Shown here: positions 22,305-33,116 of the stretch, in pieces | Layout: the number at the start of each line of letters is the position of its first letter | How positions within the stretch are numbered: the first letter of the stretch is position 1 | Assembly: GCA_034440615.1 (NCBI GenBank) | Contig: JAOTOM010004311.1 | Span: 27,501 to 91,500, forward strand | DNA from: Ashinkailepas kermadecensis | Lineage: Eukaryota; Arthropoda; Thecostraca; Neolepadidae | DNA length: 64,000 bases | Direction: 5' to 3' | The notes under the pieces: generated by a model | Seen by the model: the letters and a program-made list of their open reading frames with translations, nothing else | Database searches by the model: none | What the model was told of the DNA's origin: nothing | Made by a program: the position numbers and the translations under genes

Positions 22305-22427
22305 ATTGTATTCGACACACAAACTGAATGCTCCTGGACTTAACCTGGAATCACACAGAAATAATGCACACAGTCAGTATAACTCAGAACCAGGCTAATA
22401 TACGTATATATCAGGTCAATCCCGACA
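22305..22427 (-). repeat. Putative 3' LTR of the Gypsy element
   Basis: On the minus strand a purine-rich tract CTTGGGAGGA (22437-22428) precedes TGTCGGGATTGACC. The TG start directly after a polypurine tract is the expected junction of internal region and 3' LTR. ATATATACGTATATTAG shortly inside is promoter-like. The end near 22305 (ATACAATTCA) is a guess, because no matching 5' LTR was found beyond 27141 to compare with. Confidence 0.45.
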
Positions 22428-22540
22428 TCCTCCCAAGTTTTATACTTGAAAACTCGGATACGAACTGAGCACGTCTGCGCCTGACGCATGGACCACCAGT
22501 GGGCACGTCAAGTCGCGTCACTCAAGGCCGATCACGCCGA

Positions 22541-23196
22541 TCACGATTGATCAAACCGGCTGTCACCGCCGACCATCCCGTTCGTCGATCGGTAGATGAC
22601 TCTGTCCCATAGTCCTTCAAGTAGGCCGGTGTCCTCCGTTGCAGCCGAGGCCTGGTGGGCGTGGACACGGGCGGAGACTCCCGGTGCGGACGCAGTCGAG
22701 GTGACGGGACGTCGGCGGCTGTGGGCGGCGTGGCGGGACTCCTCTCGGTGCATCAGTGCCGTTCTGGGTGTCACGTCTGCGGGTGACGCTCACCGCCTGG
22801 CGGCGGCAGCGGGAGTCGCTGGTGTAACAGTCTGCTCGTCATCGGGCGCAGGCGGACCGTCGGCACTGGGGTTGGAGCTCGTCCTCCGGCCGCATGCGGT
22901 AGCTGTGAGAGAGGCTGATAGTGGTCAGCGCGGGCCAGACCTTGGATGAGTCGTAGATACCGCCAGTTACGCAGAGTAATTCGCCCCGAACCTTGTACCT
23001 TGATGAGGTACTGGTCGTGGGGTTTGGCCTCCGCGACTACGACGGTTCTATCCCAGCGCTTGGAGGAAGCCCCGTCTGGTTTTGCAGCATCACGGTAGCG
23101 CCTGGCGTCAGCGGTGCTAGCGGACGCGCGTGGTGTCCAAGGTCGTCCGCCTGCTTGGCGAACCTCGGCCTGAGCGCCTCTTCTTGGCGCACCCAC
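22541..23196 (-). pseudogene. Gypsy pol C-terminal tail
   Basis: WDRTVVVAEAKPHDQYLIKV followed by GSGRITLRNWRYLRLI is the small beta-barrel-like tail that follows integrase in many Gypsy polyproteins of aquatic invertebrates. It is followed by a Pro/Ser/Arg-rich low-complexity end. A frame change separates it from the integrase segment. Confidence 0.75.
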
Positions 23197-23204
23197 GTCT
23201 CACG

Positions 23205-24443
23205 TCACACGGGATGGACCGCGGTGCTGGTGAACACCTGCGGTGCGATGGGCAGAAGGTCGCGCAGGTTCCTGCCGAAAACGATTCGCGCTGGTGACAT
23301 GCCGGTCTCGATATTTGAAGTGTTGCGAAACTGTAACAAGCCGGCCGCCACTACCTCCGTGTCGATTCCTCCTTGTGCGTCTGTCTGCGACATCCGGAGG
23401 TGTTCCACAGACTTGATGGCAACCTCCGCTCTCCCGTTTGATTGCGGATGGCAAGCGGATGACAAGCGATGTCGCACGCCCCAGCGCTGCAGAAGGGCGA
23501 CCGTCTCCTTCGTAGTGAACTCTTGCCCACCGTCCGTGCTCAGCTCCTCGGGCATGCCGAAGGTCGCAAAGTAGTTGATTAGGGCCCTGCCGGACCCCTG
23601 TGCGCCCCTGTGCGACAGATTCAGCCAGCCGCTGAATCTGTCCTCCACGATCAAGTATCCGACACCGCGCAACACGCAGAATTCCGAGCGGCGATGGCCT
23701 GGAAGGGTCTCGTGGGTGACTGAACCGGCGGTTTGTGTGGCTGGGAAAGCGACATTATCCAGCAGTTGTGGCATGTGGTGCGTGCGCTCTATATCTTCAA
23801 GGACATATATGTCTTGAAGATACTCGGCCAGGAAACTGCTCCCTGCTCCCGACGCGTCATCTTGCTCACGTCCTGGTGTGTCGCGTGGAGCGCACGCAGC
23901 ACCTCGCTGCACAGAGTTTGTGGCACCAGGGCACTGTCGTCTGTCATGATGATCACATGCAGTGTCGACAGCCTGTCCCGGTACTGCCAGTATGGTTGTA
24001 AAGATTCTGGTATGCTGTCGCGAGATGGTGGACCATCCCTGTGGGCGCCCTCTTTGACACGCTCCCATGTGACCGCTCCGGGCGCGCCCGTGCAGGATTT
24101 CGCCCCCGGCCACGACAGTGATCCCCAGGTCGCCGTCCGCGTCCGCCCGGACGCGGAAGGCCAGGACGTCCCGGCTGGTCCTACTGTCAGACTGGGTCTT
24201 GCCTGATGGGCATCTTGATGCTGCGTCTGCCGCCGGGATATCCTTGCCGGGCACGTGTACGATCTGATATCTCAACACCAGTGTTCGTTGCTTCAGTCGG
24301 AAGAGCCTTTGGATCTGGATGTCGTCGAGTGCCCGGTCTCCGAGAGTCTTCACCAGCGGCTCGTCGTCGCTCGCCGTCCATTGCGGTAGCAGCGCAATCA
24401 GCGCGGCACAATCGCAGTGCTTTTGGTGGAGCCAGTACACCAC
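23205..24443 (-). pseudogene. Gypsy RNase H tail and integrase
   Basis: The segment opens with RYQIVHVPGKDIPAADAASR, the end of the RNase H domain of Gypsy pol. The integrase core has VEDRFSGWLNL (first catalytic Asp), GMPEELSTDGGQEFT (second Asp) and HPQSNGRAEVAIKSVEHL (catalytic Glu), so the D,D,E residues can still be seen. The zinc-binding N-terminal part of the integrase is not clear in this frame and is probably scrambled by indels. Biochemically this would insert the element's cDNA; this copy is dead. Confidence 0.88.
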
Positions 24444-24448
24444 GTCAG

Positions 24449-24570
24449 TGCGTGCAGTTAGACCAGTCAGGGCTGATGCAAGTGCCAGTGCAAGCGTGCA
24501 GTTAGACCAGTCAGGGCTGATGCAAGTGCCAGTGCAAGCGTGCAGTTAGACCAGTCAGGGCTGATGCAAG
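24449..24570. repeat. 44-bp tandem triplication inside Gypsy pol
   Basis: CGTGCAGTTAGACCAGTCAG recurs at 24451, 24495 and 24539 with near-identical 44-bp units. 44 is not a multiple of three, so the expansion breaks the pol reading frame between RT and RNase H. Confidence 0.92.
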
Positions 24571-24579
24571 TCCGGCGGT

Positions 24580-25340
24580 TAGGATGGAATATCTCGACTC
24601 CCTCTTCGATCTCCATGATGATGGCCACCTTGCAATTCCCGAAGGCCTCTTCGAGGTCTGGGCCCACCAAAACCCGACCGTCGGAGGTAACAGTGGCCTG
24701 AACGACGCCATCAGTACGGTGGTTCTACCGTAGTGTGAACCTGGGTCACGAGGCCGAACCACGCCCCTATGTCGGTGACGTTGGTGGGTGTCGGGAACGT
24801 AGCGATGGTGTCCAGGTACTTGGGCAGGCGCTTTGCTTCGGTCGCCTTGACCTGGAACCCCGCGAGGTCAGCCTCGAGCGACGAGAATTGGAACTTGGCA
24901 GGGTTCAGTGTCACACTGTTCTTTCCTACCAGCTCGAGGTAGTCGACGACGTACCAACAGCGAACTGACAGGTCCTCGTTCTACAGGATGGTGTCGTCGA
25001 CGCACTCCGACTTCCTGGGCACGTCCGCGATGATCGCGTCGTATCGCTCCGTGTAGGCATCCTGGGATGTGAGGAATCCCATGGGGCACTATGGTAGCGG
25101 AACCTGCCCTGCTCCATCAGGAACGTGGTCTTATATTTTCAGGCCTGATCTCGATGGAGTGGACCCGATCCAGGCATCCGTGACGGTCCTTGAGGCCCCC
25201 AGCGGGTTTGCTCTTGCCTTTTTGGCGGGCGGGACGGTGTGACGCGTCTCGCGTACGCTGTGCCATTTCAGTGGTTGCAGATCGACGGTGCGACGAGGGG
25301 TGCCGTCTGGTTTGGGCAAGTTTAGAGTTTCACTGGCACG
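24580..25340 (-). pseudogene. Gypsy reverse transcriptase, broken
   Basis: PKPDGTPRRTVDLQPLKW is the N-terminal RT motif, and KTVLDAW-like TVTDAW follows. The catalytic box appears as CVDDTIL where YVDD is usual, with an in-frame TAG right after. LNPAKFQFSSLEADLAGFQV and LPKYLDTIATFPTPTNVTDI, GAWFGLV are the thumb/connection motifs. Several frame changes occur between these blocks. Confidence 0.85.
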
Positions 25341-25356
25341 TTTTGGGGTCTCCTCG

Positions 25357-25950
25357 TCACGACCGGATGCACGCCGGGGTCGATCCTGACCTCCATGGGG
25401 GGGGGGGGGCTCGGTCATCGCGGGGAGTGACTGGTATTGGCACGTGTTGAACGTCAACGACATATACCTTCCCAGCAGGGAGGCTTTCAGAGTTCTCCGG
25501 CGACGTGTTGGCAGGCAGACTCATAGGGCGACCGGGCGGCGCAGTGCGCAGCGGGCATCCGCACGCCGCGAACTGGGTGTGATCAAGTGTTTCCCGATCA
25601 AACGAGCTCGCAGTAGCTGCTACTGCCGCGCCAACCTTCGAGAACTCCGGTCCGAACACCCCGAACTGCATCAGCGCCGTCCGGCTAAAGTAGAAATGGT
25701 TCGCAAAATTAGTGACGTAGACCATTGCGGACGTCTCGCACAGCCGGCCCTGCGAGTCGCACGAAGACAGCTTCAGGAACACGGCGTCCAACACGTTGAC
25801 CTCGTCACTGTTCTCCGCGAGGATGCGCTTGGTAACACGATTTAGGTGCTCCTTGCGCAGCCCCAGGCTGAGTAGGACGGGCACGTCCTACTCAGGCTGT
25901 GCACCATGCACGTCTGTGCGCCCGAGTCGGCGACAGCGGCGGCTCTGGCC
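25357..25950 (-). pseudogene. Gypsy protease region
   Basis: At about 25930 the minus strand reads ADSGAQTCMVHS, the DSGA form of the aspartic protease active-site motif. Downstream, RKEHLNRVTKRILAENSDEV and the following strands fit the protease domain of this lineage. A duplicated GGACGTGCCCGTCCTACTCA-like word interrupts the frame just after the motif. Confidence 0.7.
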
Positions 25951-26361
25951 GATCTTCGGGGTGACTGAGGAGCTATAACTTGGTGTAAGCTCCGCCGCGA
26001 ATCTCAGCCTTCAGCTCGAACGTCGGGTGCGGACGAGCCTCACACGCGCGCCACTCGCGCGTGCCGCTGAACACGTAGTGAGCCGTGATGGAGATGAATT
26101 CCCCATGGCCACGACTCACGCTGTTCACGGAAGGGGCGCGCCACTGAGTTCAGTGTCGATGGCGGCGACATAGTGGAAGATGGCTTCCACGGGATCACCA
26201 GCTTCTCTGCGGTTGGCGTCGATAATGGGGTGCCCGCATTGCCTGTGATTTGCCTTTTTCCAGCATGCCGAGCAATTTGTGAACTCTTTTAACTTTCCTC
26301 TTACACGGCCGAACTGAGGTGTGAGTCAGCCGCATCCGCATCTGAATTTTATTTTCAGTTT

Positions 26362-27141
26362 CTATTGCTCTTCGCAGCCTTGCGGTCGCTTGTGGGTCTG
26401 CCGTCCCGCCTGCTTGTACGTGCTTGCCACCACTCGCGGCCCGTCTGTTGACATGGCCAGCGCGGCTGTTTTCTTGCTGTCCACCAGTGCAACGGTTTCC
26501 CCGAGGATCTTGCCATCTATCTCCGCGGTTCCGAGCACTTCTCTCCTTATGTCGTCATCCGCCAGACCGTTCAGCAGGACCATCCGAACGATTTCGTTTG
26601 TGTAGTCCACGCCCAATGTGCCGATACACTCCGCGGAGCTGCACTGGGCCGCCTTAGTCCACTGGTACACGCGGGGTAGGCCGCGGAGACGTGCCACATA
26701 TTGGTGTACGTGTTCCCCTCCTTCCTGGCTAGCGTTGAGTAGTGTGGCTCGTCTGGCACTGAACGCTACGTTGAGGACTCCCAGTTGCTTCATGGCATTC
26801 ATGACGTCCTCTGCGCTCTTGCTATCGATGTCGGGGTCCCCACGGAATAGAGCCGTCTCTAGCTCCGGCTCGCAACATGCAAGCAACTGGGCGGTGATCT
26901 GCGTGGGGGCCATGCCAGTGCCTTTACTGAACACCCCCATCTCCGAGTGAAGGCCACCCAGTCGTCGTCCCCGATACCCTGCTGTAGGGGTGGGCGGTTG
27001 ATTTTCGGGGGCCTCTGGTGCACGCTCAACTCGTGTACGCTCATCTGATGAAGTTGCATGAAGGGCAATGCACGATGGAAGGTCGGCGGCCTTCTTGACC
27101 TCGCATCCGACCGCCTCACACTTGAGGTTTGCCTGAGACAT
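26362..27141 (-). pseudogene. Gypsy gag-like region
   Basis: About 259 codons with capsid-type helices: LLACCEPELETALFRGDPD, VMNAMKQLGVLNVAFSARR, HVHQYVARLRGLPRVYQWT, YTNEIVRMVLLNGLADDDI. This pattern is seen in gag of Gypsy elements from aquatic invertebrates. A cysteine-rich stretch after it is shifted out of frame, so the nucleocapsid zinc knuckle is degraded. Confidence 0.75.
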
Positions 27142-27354
27142 GTGCTGGGCTGGTCGACTCTTGACTTTCGTTGTTTGGTTATGAATCCAGGAGCATGATC
27201 AAAACGATATTCAGATTGATTAGATGCAGTGCTGCATTGGGCATGGTTATGAATGAGAAAAAGGCGTAAAATAACCTTATGCTCATATTAAAACAAAGAA
27301 AAAGATCCAAATTCATACCGTATATATTTCGGCCACGGGCCTTCCTCAACAGTG

Positions 27355-28705
27355 AACATTTTGCTACAAAAGCCACAAAAACACCCACGCCAAGATATCT
27401 CCTTTCACTATCGAGAGGACACTCAGACACCTTCTTAATTCAACACACTTCAAGGTCCACAAGCATACCACACACATCCTAGTCGAAACACAGAGCAGCG
27501 CGGACACACAAACCCTACTGACCACAGCCACCTTTAACAACCAGCGCTGCTCCTTCACGTTACACCACGCCTTGAACACCAGCCGGGGCTACATTCGCGC
27601 CCCAGAGCTGGATAACTTGCCACTTGACAGCATCGCCGCACTATTCGACGCCTCAGCCCTCCTGAACGCCACAACCACAATCAGCCGACTTAAACGGGAG
27701 GCACGCTCGACTCACAAAATTCTACTACTGACCTTCGACTCGCCACACATGCCATCGCACGTACACATACACAACAAAACATACGAGGTCCGCCTCTACG
27801 TGCCTCTACCACTACGGTGCCGGTTCTGTCTGCGTTATGGACATGGCGAACGCGCATGCGCGTCACCAACTCTCAGATGCAGCCAGTGCGCCGGTCACCA
27901 CGCGGCATCCGACTGCAACTCTTCCGAAAGGAAGTGTGCATGCTGTGATGGGCCGCACCCCACCACCGACCCCGGCTGCCCCAAGTGGGCATACGAGAGG
28001 GAGGTGTGCCGGTATGCGGCAACACATCTGGTGCCACACGCAACAGCACGACAGCACCTACGCCACACCGCCACTGACACTCGCATAGCCACAACTACAC
28101 CTCTCGACACCGCACCTACCGAAGGACGAAGCTACGCAGCGACGCTCTCCACACCCCCACCAACACCAGCTCCAGCTCCCAGCACCAGCTCCCAGCCACC
28201 CAACCACCCCACCAGCAGCCGGCTCCCGGAGCCCGACACACCTCCCTTCTCAACGCCCCTCCGACCCCCGTCTCAACCGCCCCACCGATCCCCGACCTCC
28301 CCGGCCCACCGCCCCTCGACCTCACCGATCACCGCTCCCTCCCACCCCACCCCACCCAGGACCTGGCCTCCTCCCACACCCACTCCACTTCAGACCTGGC
28401 CCTTACCTACAGCCCCTTCACCCTCGACCCGGCCTCCTCCCACACCATTTCCACCAGCGTCCCGGCATCCCACATCCACCCCACCGAGGAATGGGCCTTC
28501 TTCCCCTCCCACCCAATCTCAGACCCGGCCCATGCCCACCACCATCCCACTATTCACCCCGCCTCATCCCTCCGCCAACACACTTCAGACCCAGACATGG
28601 TCCCCACCCCATCCCCCACGGGTACCCACCCATCCGCCACAGGACCTGGCCTTACCTCTTCGCGTCACCTCCCCGAACCGGCCAGGGCCCACCTCGCCAC
28701 CCTGA
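27355..28705 (+). pseudogene. LINE ORF1 (nucleic-acid-binding protein)
   Basis: Open from just after a TGA at about 27352. No good ATG is seen before the conserved part, so the start is missing or unrecognised. Three cysteine/histidine knuckles stand in a row: CRFCLRYGHGERAC, CSQCAGHHAASDC and CACCDGPHPTTDPGC, as in ORF1 of I-type LINEs, where they bind element RNA. After the knuckles the protein is extremely rich in Pro, Thr and Ser. The frame closes at 28705, and an overlapping frame (28491-29171) continues the same Pro/Thr bias, suggesting a frameshift. ORF2 follows within about 480 bp. Confidence 0.82.
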
Positions 28706-29183
28706 AGCGTTCCCTCCACTGCCTCCACCAGGGCCTCGGCCACTACCACACCCATCCGGCCGGCCCAAACCAAGGCCTAGAACCAAGGCCACCACAACAC
28801 CCACCCAGACAACCCTCAGGTCCACGGCCACCACCTCCTGCCAAACCGAACCTCCCACCACCTCCTGCACACCCACCCAAACCCACCCCAAACCCCCGTC
28901 TGAGGCCAGCACTCAGACTGAACCTACCACTCCTTCAAAGCCCGTCGAACCCACCACTCCAGACCAACGAATCCCACCCGAACCCACCGCACCTCCCAAG
29001 CGCAAATCACGCCACCACTCTACCCAATCACCTCCCAGAACCCGTGCGACCAGGTACAGGCTACCGCTCCTGCCTGGATCACCTCCCAACCCTCTCTCCG
29101 TTCCCGGTTTAACCTTTCTCCCCAACTCGACACCGACACCACCCCAGTATAGGAACACCAACAGTCACTAAGCGCGTTTGACA

Positions 29184-30102
29184 ATGGGACTTTTTCTGCA
29201 GTGGAACACCGGAGGCCTTCCAGGCAAGTTCATAGAATTCAAATCTGAATTTTTGCAACAAAAACCGTTACTAGCTGCGCTCCAAGAAACTCACTTTCGA
29301 GATTCTGACTCCACTTGGAACAAAATCCCAGATTACACTTGGCACGTCGACAACGTAAACGGCCCAAATAGGAAATGGGGTGCAGCCATACTCATTTCAA
29401 ACAGCATACCTCACCGTCGAGTAACGTTAAATACTCCCCTGAATTGCGTAGCAGTCAGCCTCAAAATTGCCCATTGCCAAACCACAGTCATTTCACTATA
29501 CATCTCACCGTCAGCTAAAACCCCCACACCACAGGAGCTGAGCGACTTGCTGCTTCAGGCCCCTCCACCAGTGCTCCTTATGGGAGACTTTAATGCTAAA
29601 CACCCCTCCTGGGGAAGCGACCATACTGACACTAGAGGACGCGAAATTCAACAGTTTATTTCGGACCACAACCTAGTACTTCTTAACACCGGGGCCGCCA
29701 CCCGCTACAACCCGACCTTAGGAGGATCGGACAGTTGCATTGACTTAACGTGCTGCTCCCAACGACTTAGCTCACTTTTTGACTGGTCAGTTTCAGACGT
29801 TCCCGGGCTGAGCGACCACTACCCAATCTCAATTAGGCTCAGCACGGACGCTATCTACCACACAAAGCTATTTAGACAATCTTGGAACTTGAAAAGAGCG
29901 GACTGGGCTAAATTCGAGAAGCAGGTGGACCTCAACCTAACAACTCCAGAGACCAGTAAGATCGAGACAATCCTAAGGGCCATCAGCTCAGCAGCACGAG
30001 ACTCAGTCCCAAAAAGTAACAAACCTAGGAAAAAGGCATCTACGCCATGGTGGACTCCGGACTGTCAAAGGGCAATCGCAGCGCGGCGCCGTGCCCACAA
30101 AC
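29184..30102 (+). pseudogene. LINE ORF2, endonuclease part
   Basis: From ATG 29184 (MGLFLQWNTGGL). Endonuclease motifs are intact: LAALQETHF (catalytic Glu), LLMGDFNAKHPSWG (Asp/Asn) and GLSDHYPISI (Asp-His at the C-terminus). This domain nicks target DNA to prime reverse transcription. After the endonuclease the frame runs into the linker (PWWTPDCQRAIAARRRAHKQ) and is then broken at 30103 by the THAP-type insertion. Confidence 0.9.
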
Positions 30103-31717
30103 AATGGGGTCTGAAAGTTGATAAAGATGTAGATGGCGCTGAGAGTCAATGGTCACCCAGCCTTCTTTGGCGAACCTAAAGCGCTATGTTTTGTGGGTTA
30201 GGGAGGGCAGAATCTTTATATTCAAAAAGCCTATTGTACATTTTGTAAGCAGCTTATGTTGTTTGCGCGTATTTAATTATGTTGAATGTACTTCAGACAC
30301 CTCTAGTTTGCTGGAATATTTACCATTAGTGCGCTAGAAATTAGGAGAAGCAAGCCAGAAGTATGGGTGTATGTGCGGTTCCCGGCTGCCATAAACGTGA
30401 TCCATCTATCAGGTTTCCAGCAGACTGCAAGGTAAGAAGGCAGAAAATTGATTTGAAAACAACTATTGTTTGACTGCCTTTCTGTAAAAGACGTAGTGGG
30501 AACCATTTAGGAAAGCACTGGTAAGGTACCTAGGCACATTAGGTACCAAGGTAAGTACCTATCTATTGTCCAGACTGTAAAGTATGGCACACGGTTCACT
30601 GGGGCACATCAGCCCACAGTGAAAATATGCACCAATCCACACCAAGGGTGAGAAATTGACTCCAATCTGCACCCCCCCACCCCCAATCCATAGCCAGGAA
30701 TTTGTCATGGCTAATACCTAACATGCTAAGATTGGATTGTTAGCCTACTTAATTTGAAACTAATAATTTGAGTTCCACCCATAAGTTATGTTCAGTCAAA
30801 TTAATTTCACCAAAATTGCATTGCAGGTTAGGTTGGGCAGTGGGTATCTGGTCACCTAGAGTTAGGTACCTTACCAAGGTAGTTGTTCATATGGGCCCCA
30901 TTAGGGGCCCACACCCCTCTCAGGGAGCCTGCACTGCTTGGGGCACTGACTCCCAGGGGCCCATATCTCTTGTGGGTCCCACATGCTGCTTACCTTACCT
31001 TACCTTAAGTACCTATTGTCGGGTAAAAATTACGCCAAAAAGTTGGTCCTGATTATAACAAAACATTGCCCTTTCCTTATCTCAGTCCTGTTGATTCAGA
31101 TTAGAGTTGTTAGTAAAAAGAGAATAAGGAAAATAACCCACACAAACACACACACAGATGAACATATCACATGCACCCATGCATACACAACACCCACACC
31201 CCACACTCACCCAACAAATCTCACCAAAAGCCAGCACATGCATTTTTAACAGTAGGTGGGTAGAGATCTCTTACCTCTGGACAGCTCTTCCTTCCTGCCC
31301 TTTGTGGATGCATGCCTTTCCCTTAATAAGCTTGAAAGTTGAGGTGTTGTGAAACTCCCATAAAATCCCTATTACTATTCAAGTCCATAATTGCGCCTAG
31401 TAGCTACCACCGTAACGTGCAGTCAATAGCAAAGCACTTGCCAGCTCAGACGCGTATGTTCTACCCAAGCTAGTGGCCAGAGTCCGATAATTGGCGAGTT
31501 CCTGGCACACTGTAACCCATGAACAACCTTTCTTCAATACAATATTTCCGAAATCCTTGGCCTAAATGACTTGCAATCCTAATAAAAGCCACATGCCAAC
31601 ACCGACTCCCGGCAACCCCACGCAAAATGCACTGCAAAGATGGCCGACGCCTCCTCGTCGGGTGATCATTGCGTACAGCGCACCCTGGTGGCCAAATCGT
31701 AGCTTTCAGACCCCATT
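30103..31717 (+). mobile_element. P-element/THAP-like DNA transposon remnant inside the LINE
   Basis: The ends are a perfect 15-bp inverted repeat, AATGGGGTCTGAAAG at 30103-30117 and its complement at 31703-31717. Similarity extends inward: GCGCTGAGAGTCAATGGTCA on the left against GCGCTGTACGCAATGATCA on the inverted right end. The interior has a THAP-type first exon (30363-30431). The rest is non-coding. Removing it brings the two halves of LINE ORF2 close together. An 8-bp target duplication, expected for P elements, is not obvious, so family assignment rests on the THAP exon and terminal repeats. Confidence 0.7.
30363..30431 (+). pseudogene. THAP zinc-finger first exon of a transposase
   Basis: ATG 30363 begins MGVCAVPGCHKRDPSIRFPA, then DCK, followed directly by a donor AAG|GTAAGA. 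The C-x4-C spacing followed by a short loop and RFP is the start of the THAP (C2CH) DNA-binding domain found in P-element transposases and their domesticated relatives. The exon holding the second Cys/His pair and the catalytic domain are not found, so this is an internally deleted remnant. A host THAP gene exon is a less likely alternative given the inverted-repeat ends. Confidence 0.7.
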
Positions 31718-32073
31718 CAAAGATGCGTGTGCGAAGCACACCTCTCAGCATACAGACAATCTCAAAAACACTGCCGGTATACAATTCGAACAGCACGACA
31801 AAACAGTTGGCAGTCTTTTGCTTCTCAATTCAATAGGTTCACCCCTACCGGCAGAATCTGGGACCTGATGAAGCGCTTCAACCTGAAACGCCCACCACCA
31901 GGCTCATTCCCCCAGCTGACGGTGAAAGGACAGCAGATCACTGACCCACAACAAGTCGTAGACCACTTTAAACTACACTACGCCAGCGTATCTGGCAACA
32001 GCAACTACGACACCACTATAGTAAGCGCACTAGACGCCCTTTCCCCCAAAGCAAATTTCAGCTCTAGCAATAG
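31712..32073 (+). pseudogene. LINE ORF2, middle linker part
   Basis: Reads CEAHLSAYRQSQKHCRYTIR, ARQNSWQSFASQFN, IWDLMKRFNLKRPPPGSFPQ, then a segment before RT motif 0. This is the conserved spacer between endonuclease and RT in I-type LINEs. It ends at codon AAT/AG, where the LTR-like insertion enters. Confidence 0.85.
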
Positions 32074-33116
32074 TGTAACAAAGTTGGTTTTGGGGCATCT
32101 AAATCCCAGCCATTCAGTCCCCTCCCCGGCGCGCGCCGCGCCGCCGTTGCCAGTGGGTGATGTGATCGTCAGTGGGCGATGTAGGACAAGTGATTATATT
32201 GTGGGAACCCTATGGACAGGCGTGTCTATGATGTCTATGCCAGCTGTCATGCGGCGAATTGAACGTCGTGTGTCGCTAGTGTGTCAGGCGCCGTGTCGCC
32301 AGACCAGACGCTGCAGTACCGAGCCTCTGCCAGTCAGCCGATTGTTATGGAACAACGTCCGGTGAAATGCTGACAGCTCACTGTCTGACCCCGATACCGC
32401 GCGGGCCTCACAGAAGGTGCCGTCTCAGCACTCGTTCCCACGCGAGGCCAGTCTCTGGATGTCATCAGAGGCGGCTCTGATATCTGACTCTGAGCTGACA
32501 TATGTCTGATGTCAGATGGACAGCGCGACCACTGCAATACGGTGCATGGAGTTCAGAGTGAGCCTTTGTTCTCGGAGCCGACGTCCTGGCCATGCGGCGC
32601 AGTAGTGATGTGGACTAAGTCACGTGACCAGTGACGTGTCGTCTGCGAGTATCTAGCGACGGTACCCCGAGGCAGGAGGGCTATCTTGGACGAACGGTCG
32701 TCGGGGCCGGTCGCCCCTCAGGCTGCTCGCCGCCGCCTGGCCAGCCCTGGCCCCACAGAGGTACGTCGGGACTCTGCCTGAAAGTCGCTGCGTCTGTTGA
32801 AATGTAGTTCTCTGATAGAAACTGTTGCACCTGTGTATCAAAAATGAAGCTACATTGTTAACGCTGTATCACGCTGCGCATTAATGTCTGATCTTCGTGG
32901 CCATTTGTCTGTTGACTAATTCGCACAATATAGAAGTGCTGGCTTTGGAAGTGCGTGTCAAGAGGTGTGCAGATGAGAGCTCAGAGATGCAGTATTCGAA
33001 CCATTGAATTTATAACCGGGGTTTTAAATATCGCAAACGCTGAGGTACCCTAGACTATTTACGAGCCGAAAATGAAGGTTTACCCCATAAGTGAGGGGGA
33101 AAAAACCTCCCCTACA
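32074..33116. mobile_element. Putative solo LTR, 1043 bp, inserted in LINE ORF2
   Basis: Starts TGTAACAAAG and ends CCTACA, that is TG...CA termini. It is flanked by ATAG on both sides (32070-32073 and 33117-33120), a 4-bp target duplication typical of LTR elements. Skipping 32074-33120 rejoins LINE ORF2 exactly in frame (AAT, then AGA GAG ATC). No coding domain is present inside. Strand cannot be fixed, although TGT...ACA reads equally on both. It is not the same sequence as the Gypsy LTR candidate at 22305-22427. Confidence 0.7.

Larger units (their letters stand above)
22541..27141 (-). mobile_element. Gypsy-type LTR retrotransposon internal region, decayed
   Basis: The minus strand carries, in order, gag-like (26362-27141), protease (about 25357-25950), reverse transcriptase (about 24580-25340), RNase H tail and integrase (23205-24443), and a C-terminal tail (22541-23196). 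This is the Ty3/Gypsy domain order. Frameshifts, in-frame stops and a 44-bp triplication break the polyprotein, and no env-like frame follows. GC content and codon use differ from the AT-rich surroundings. The 5' LTR is not visible; the 5' end abuts the region where the opposite-strand LINE begins. Confidence 0.9.

Noticed and set aside
22541..27141. Intact retrovirus-like element with envelope
   Set aside because: No env-like frame is present and pol is broken by stops, frameshifts and a triplication; it is a dead Gypsy retrotransposon.
30123..31725. AAAGATG as target duplication of the THAP-type insert
   Set aside because: It occurs on both sides but lies inside the perfect 15-bp inverted repeat on the left and outside it on the right, so it cannot be the duplication for those ends.
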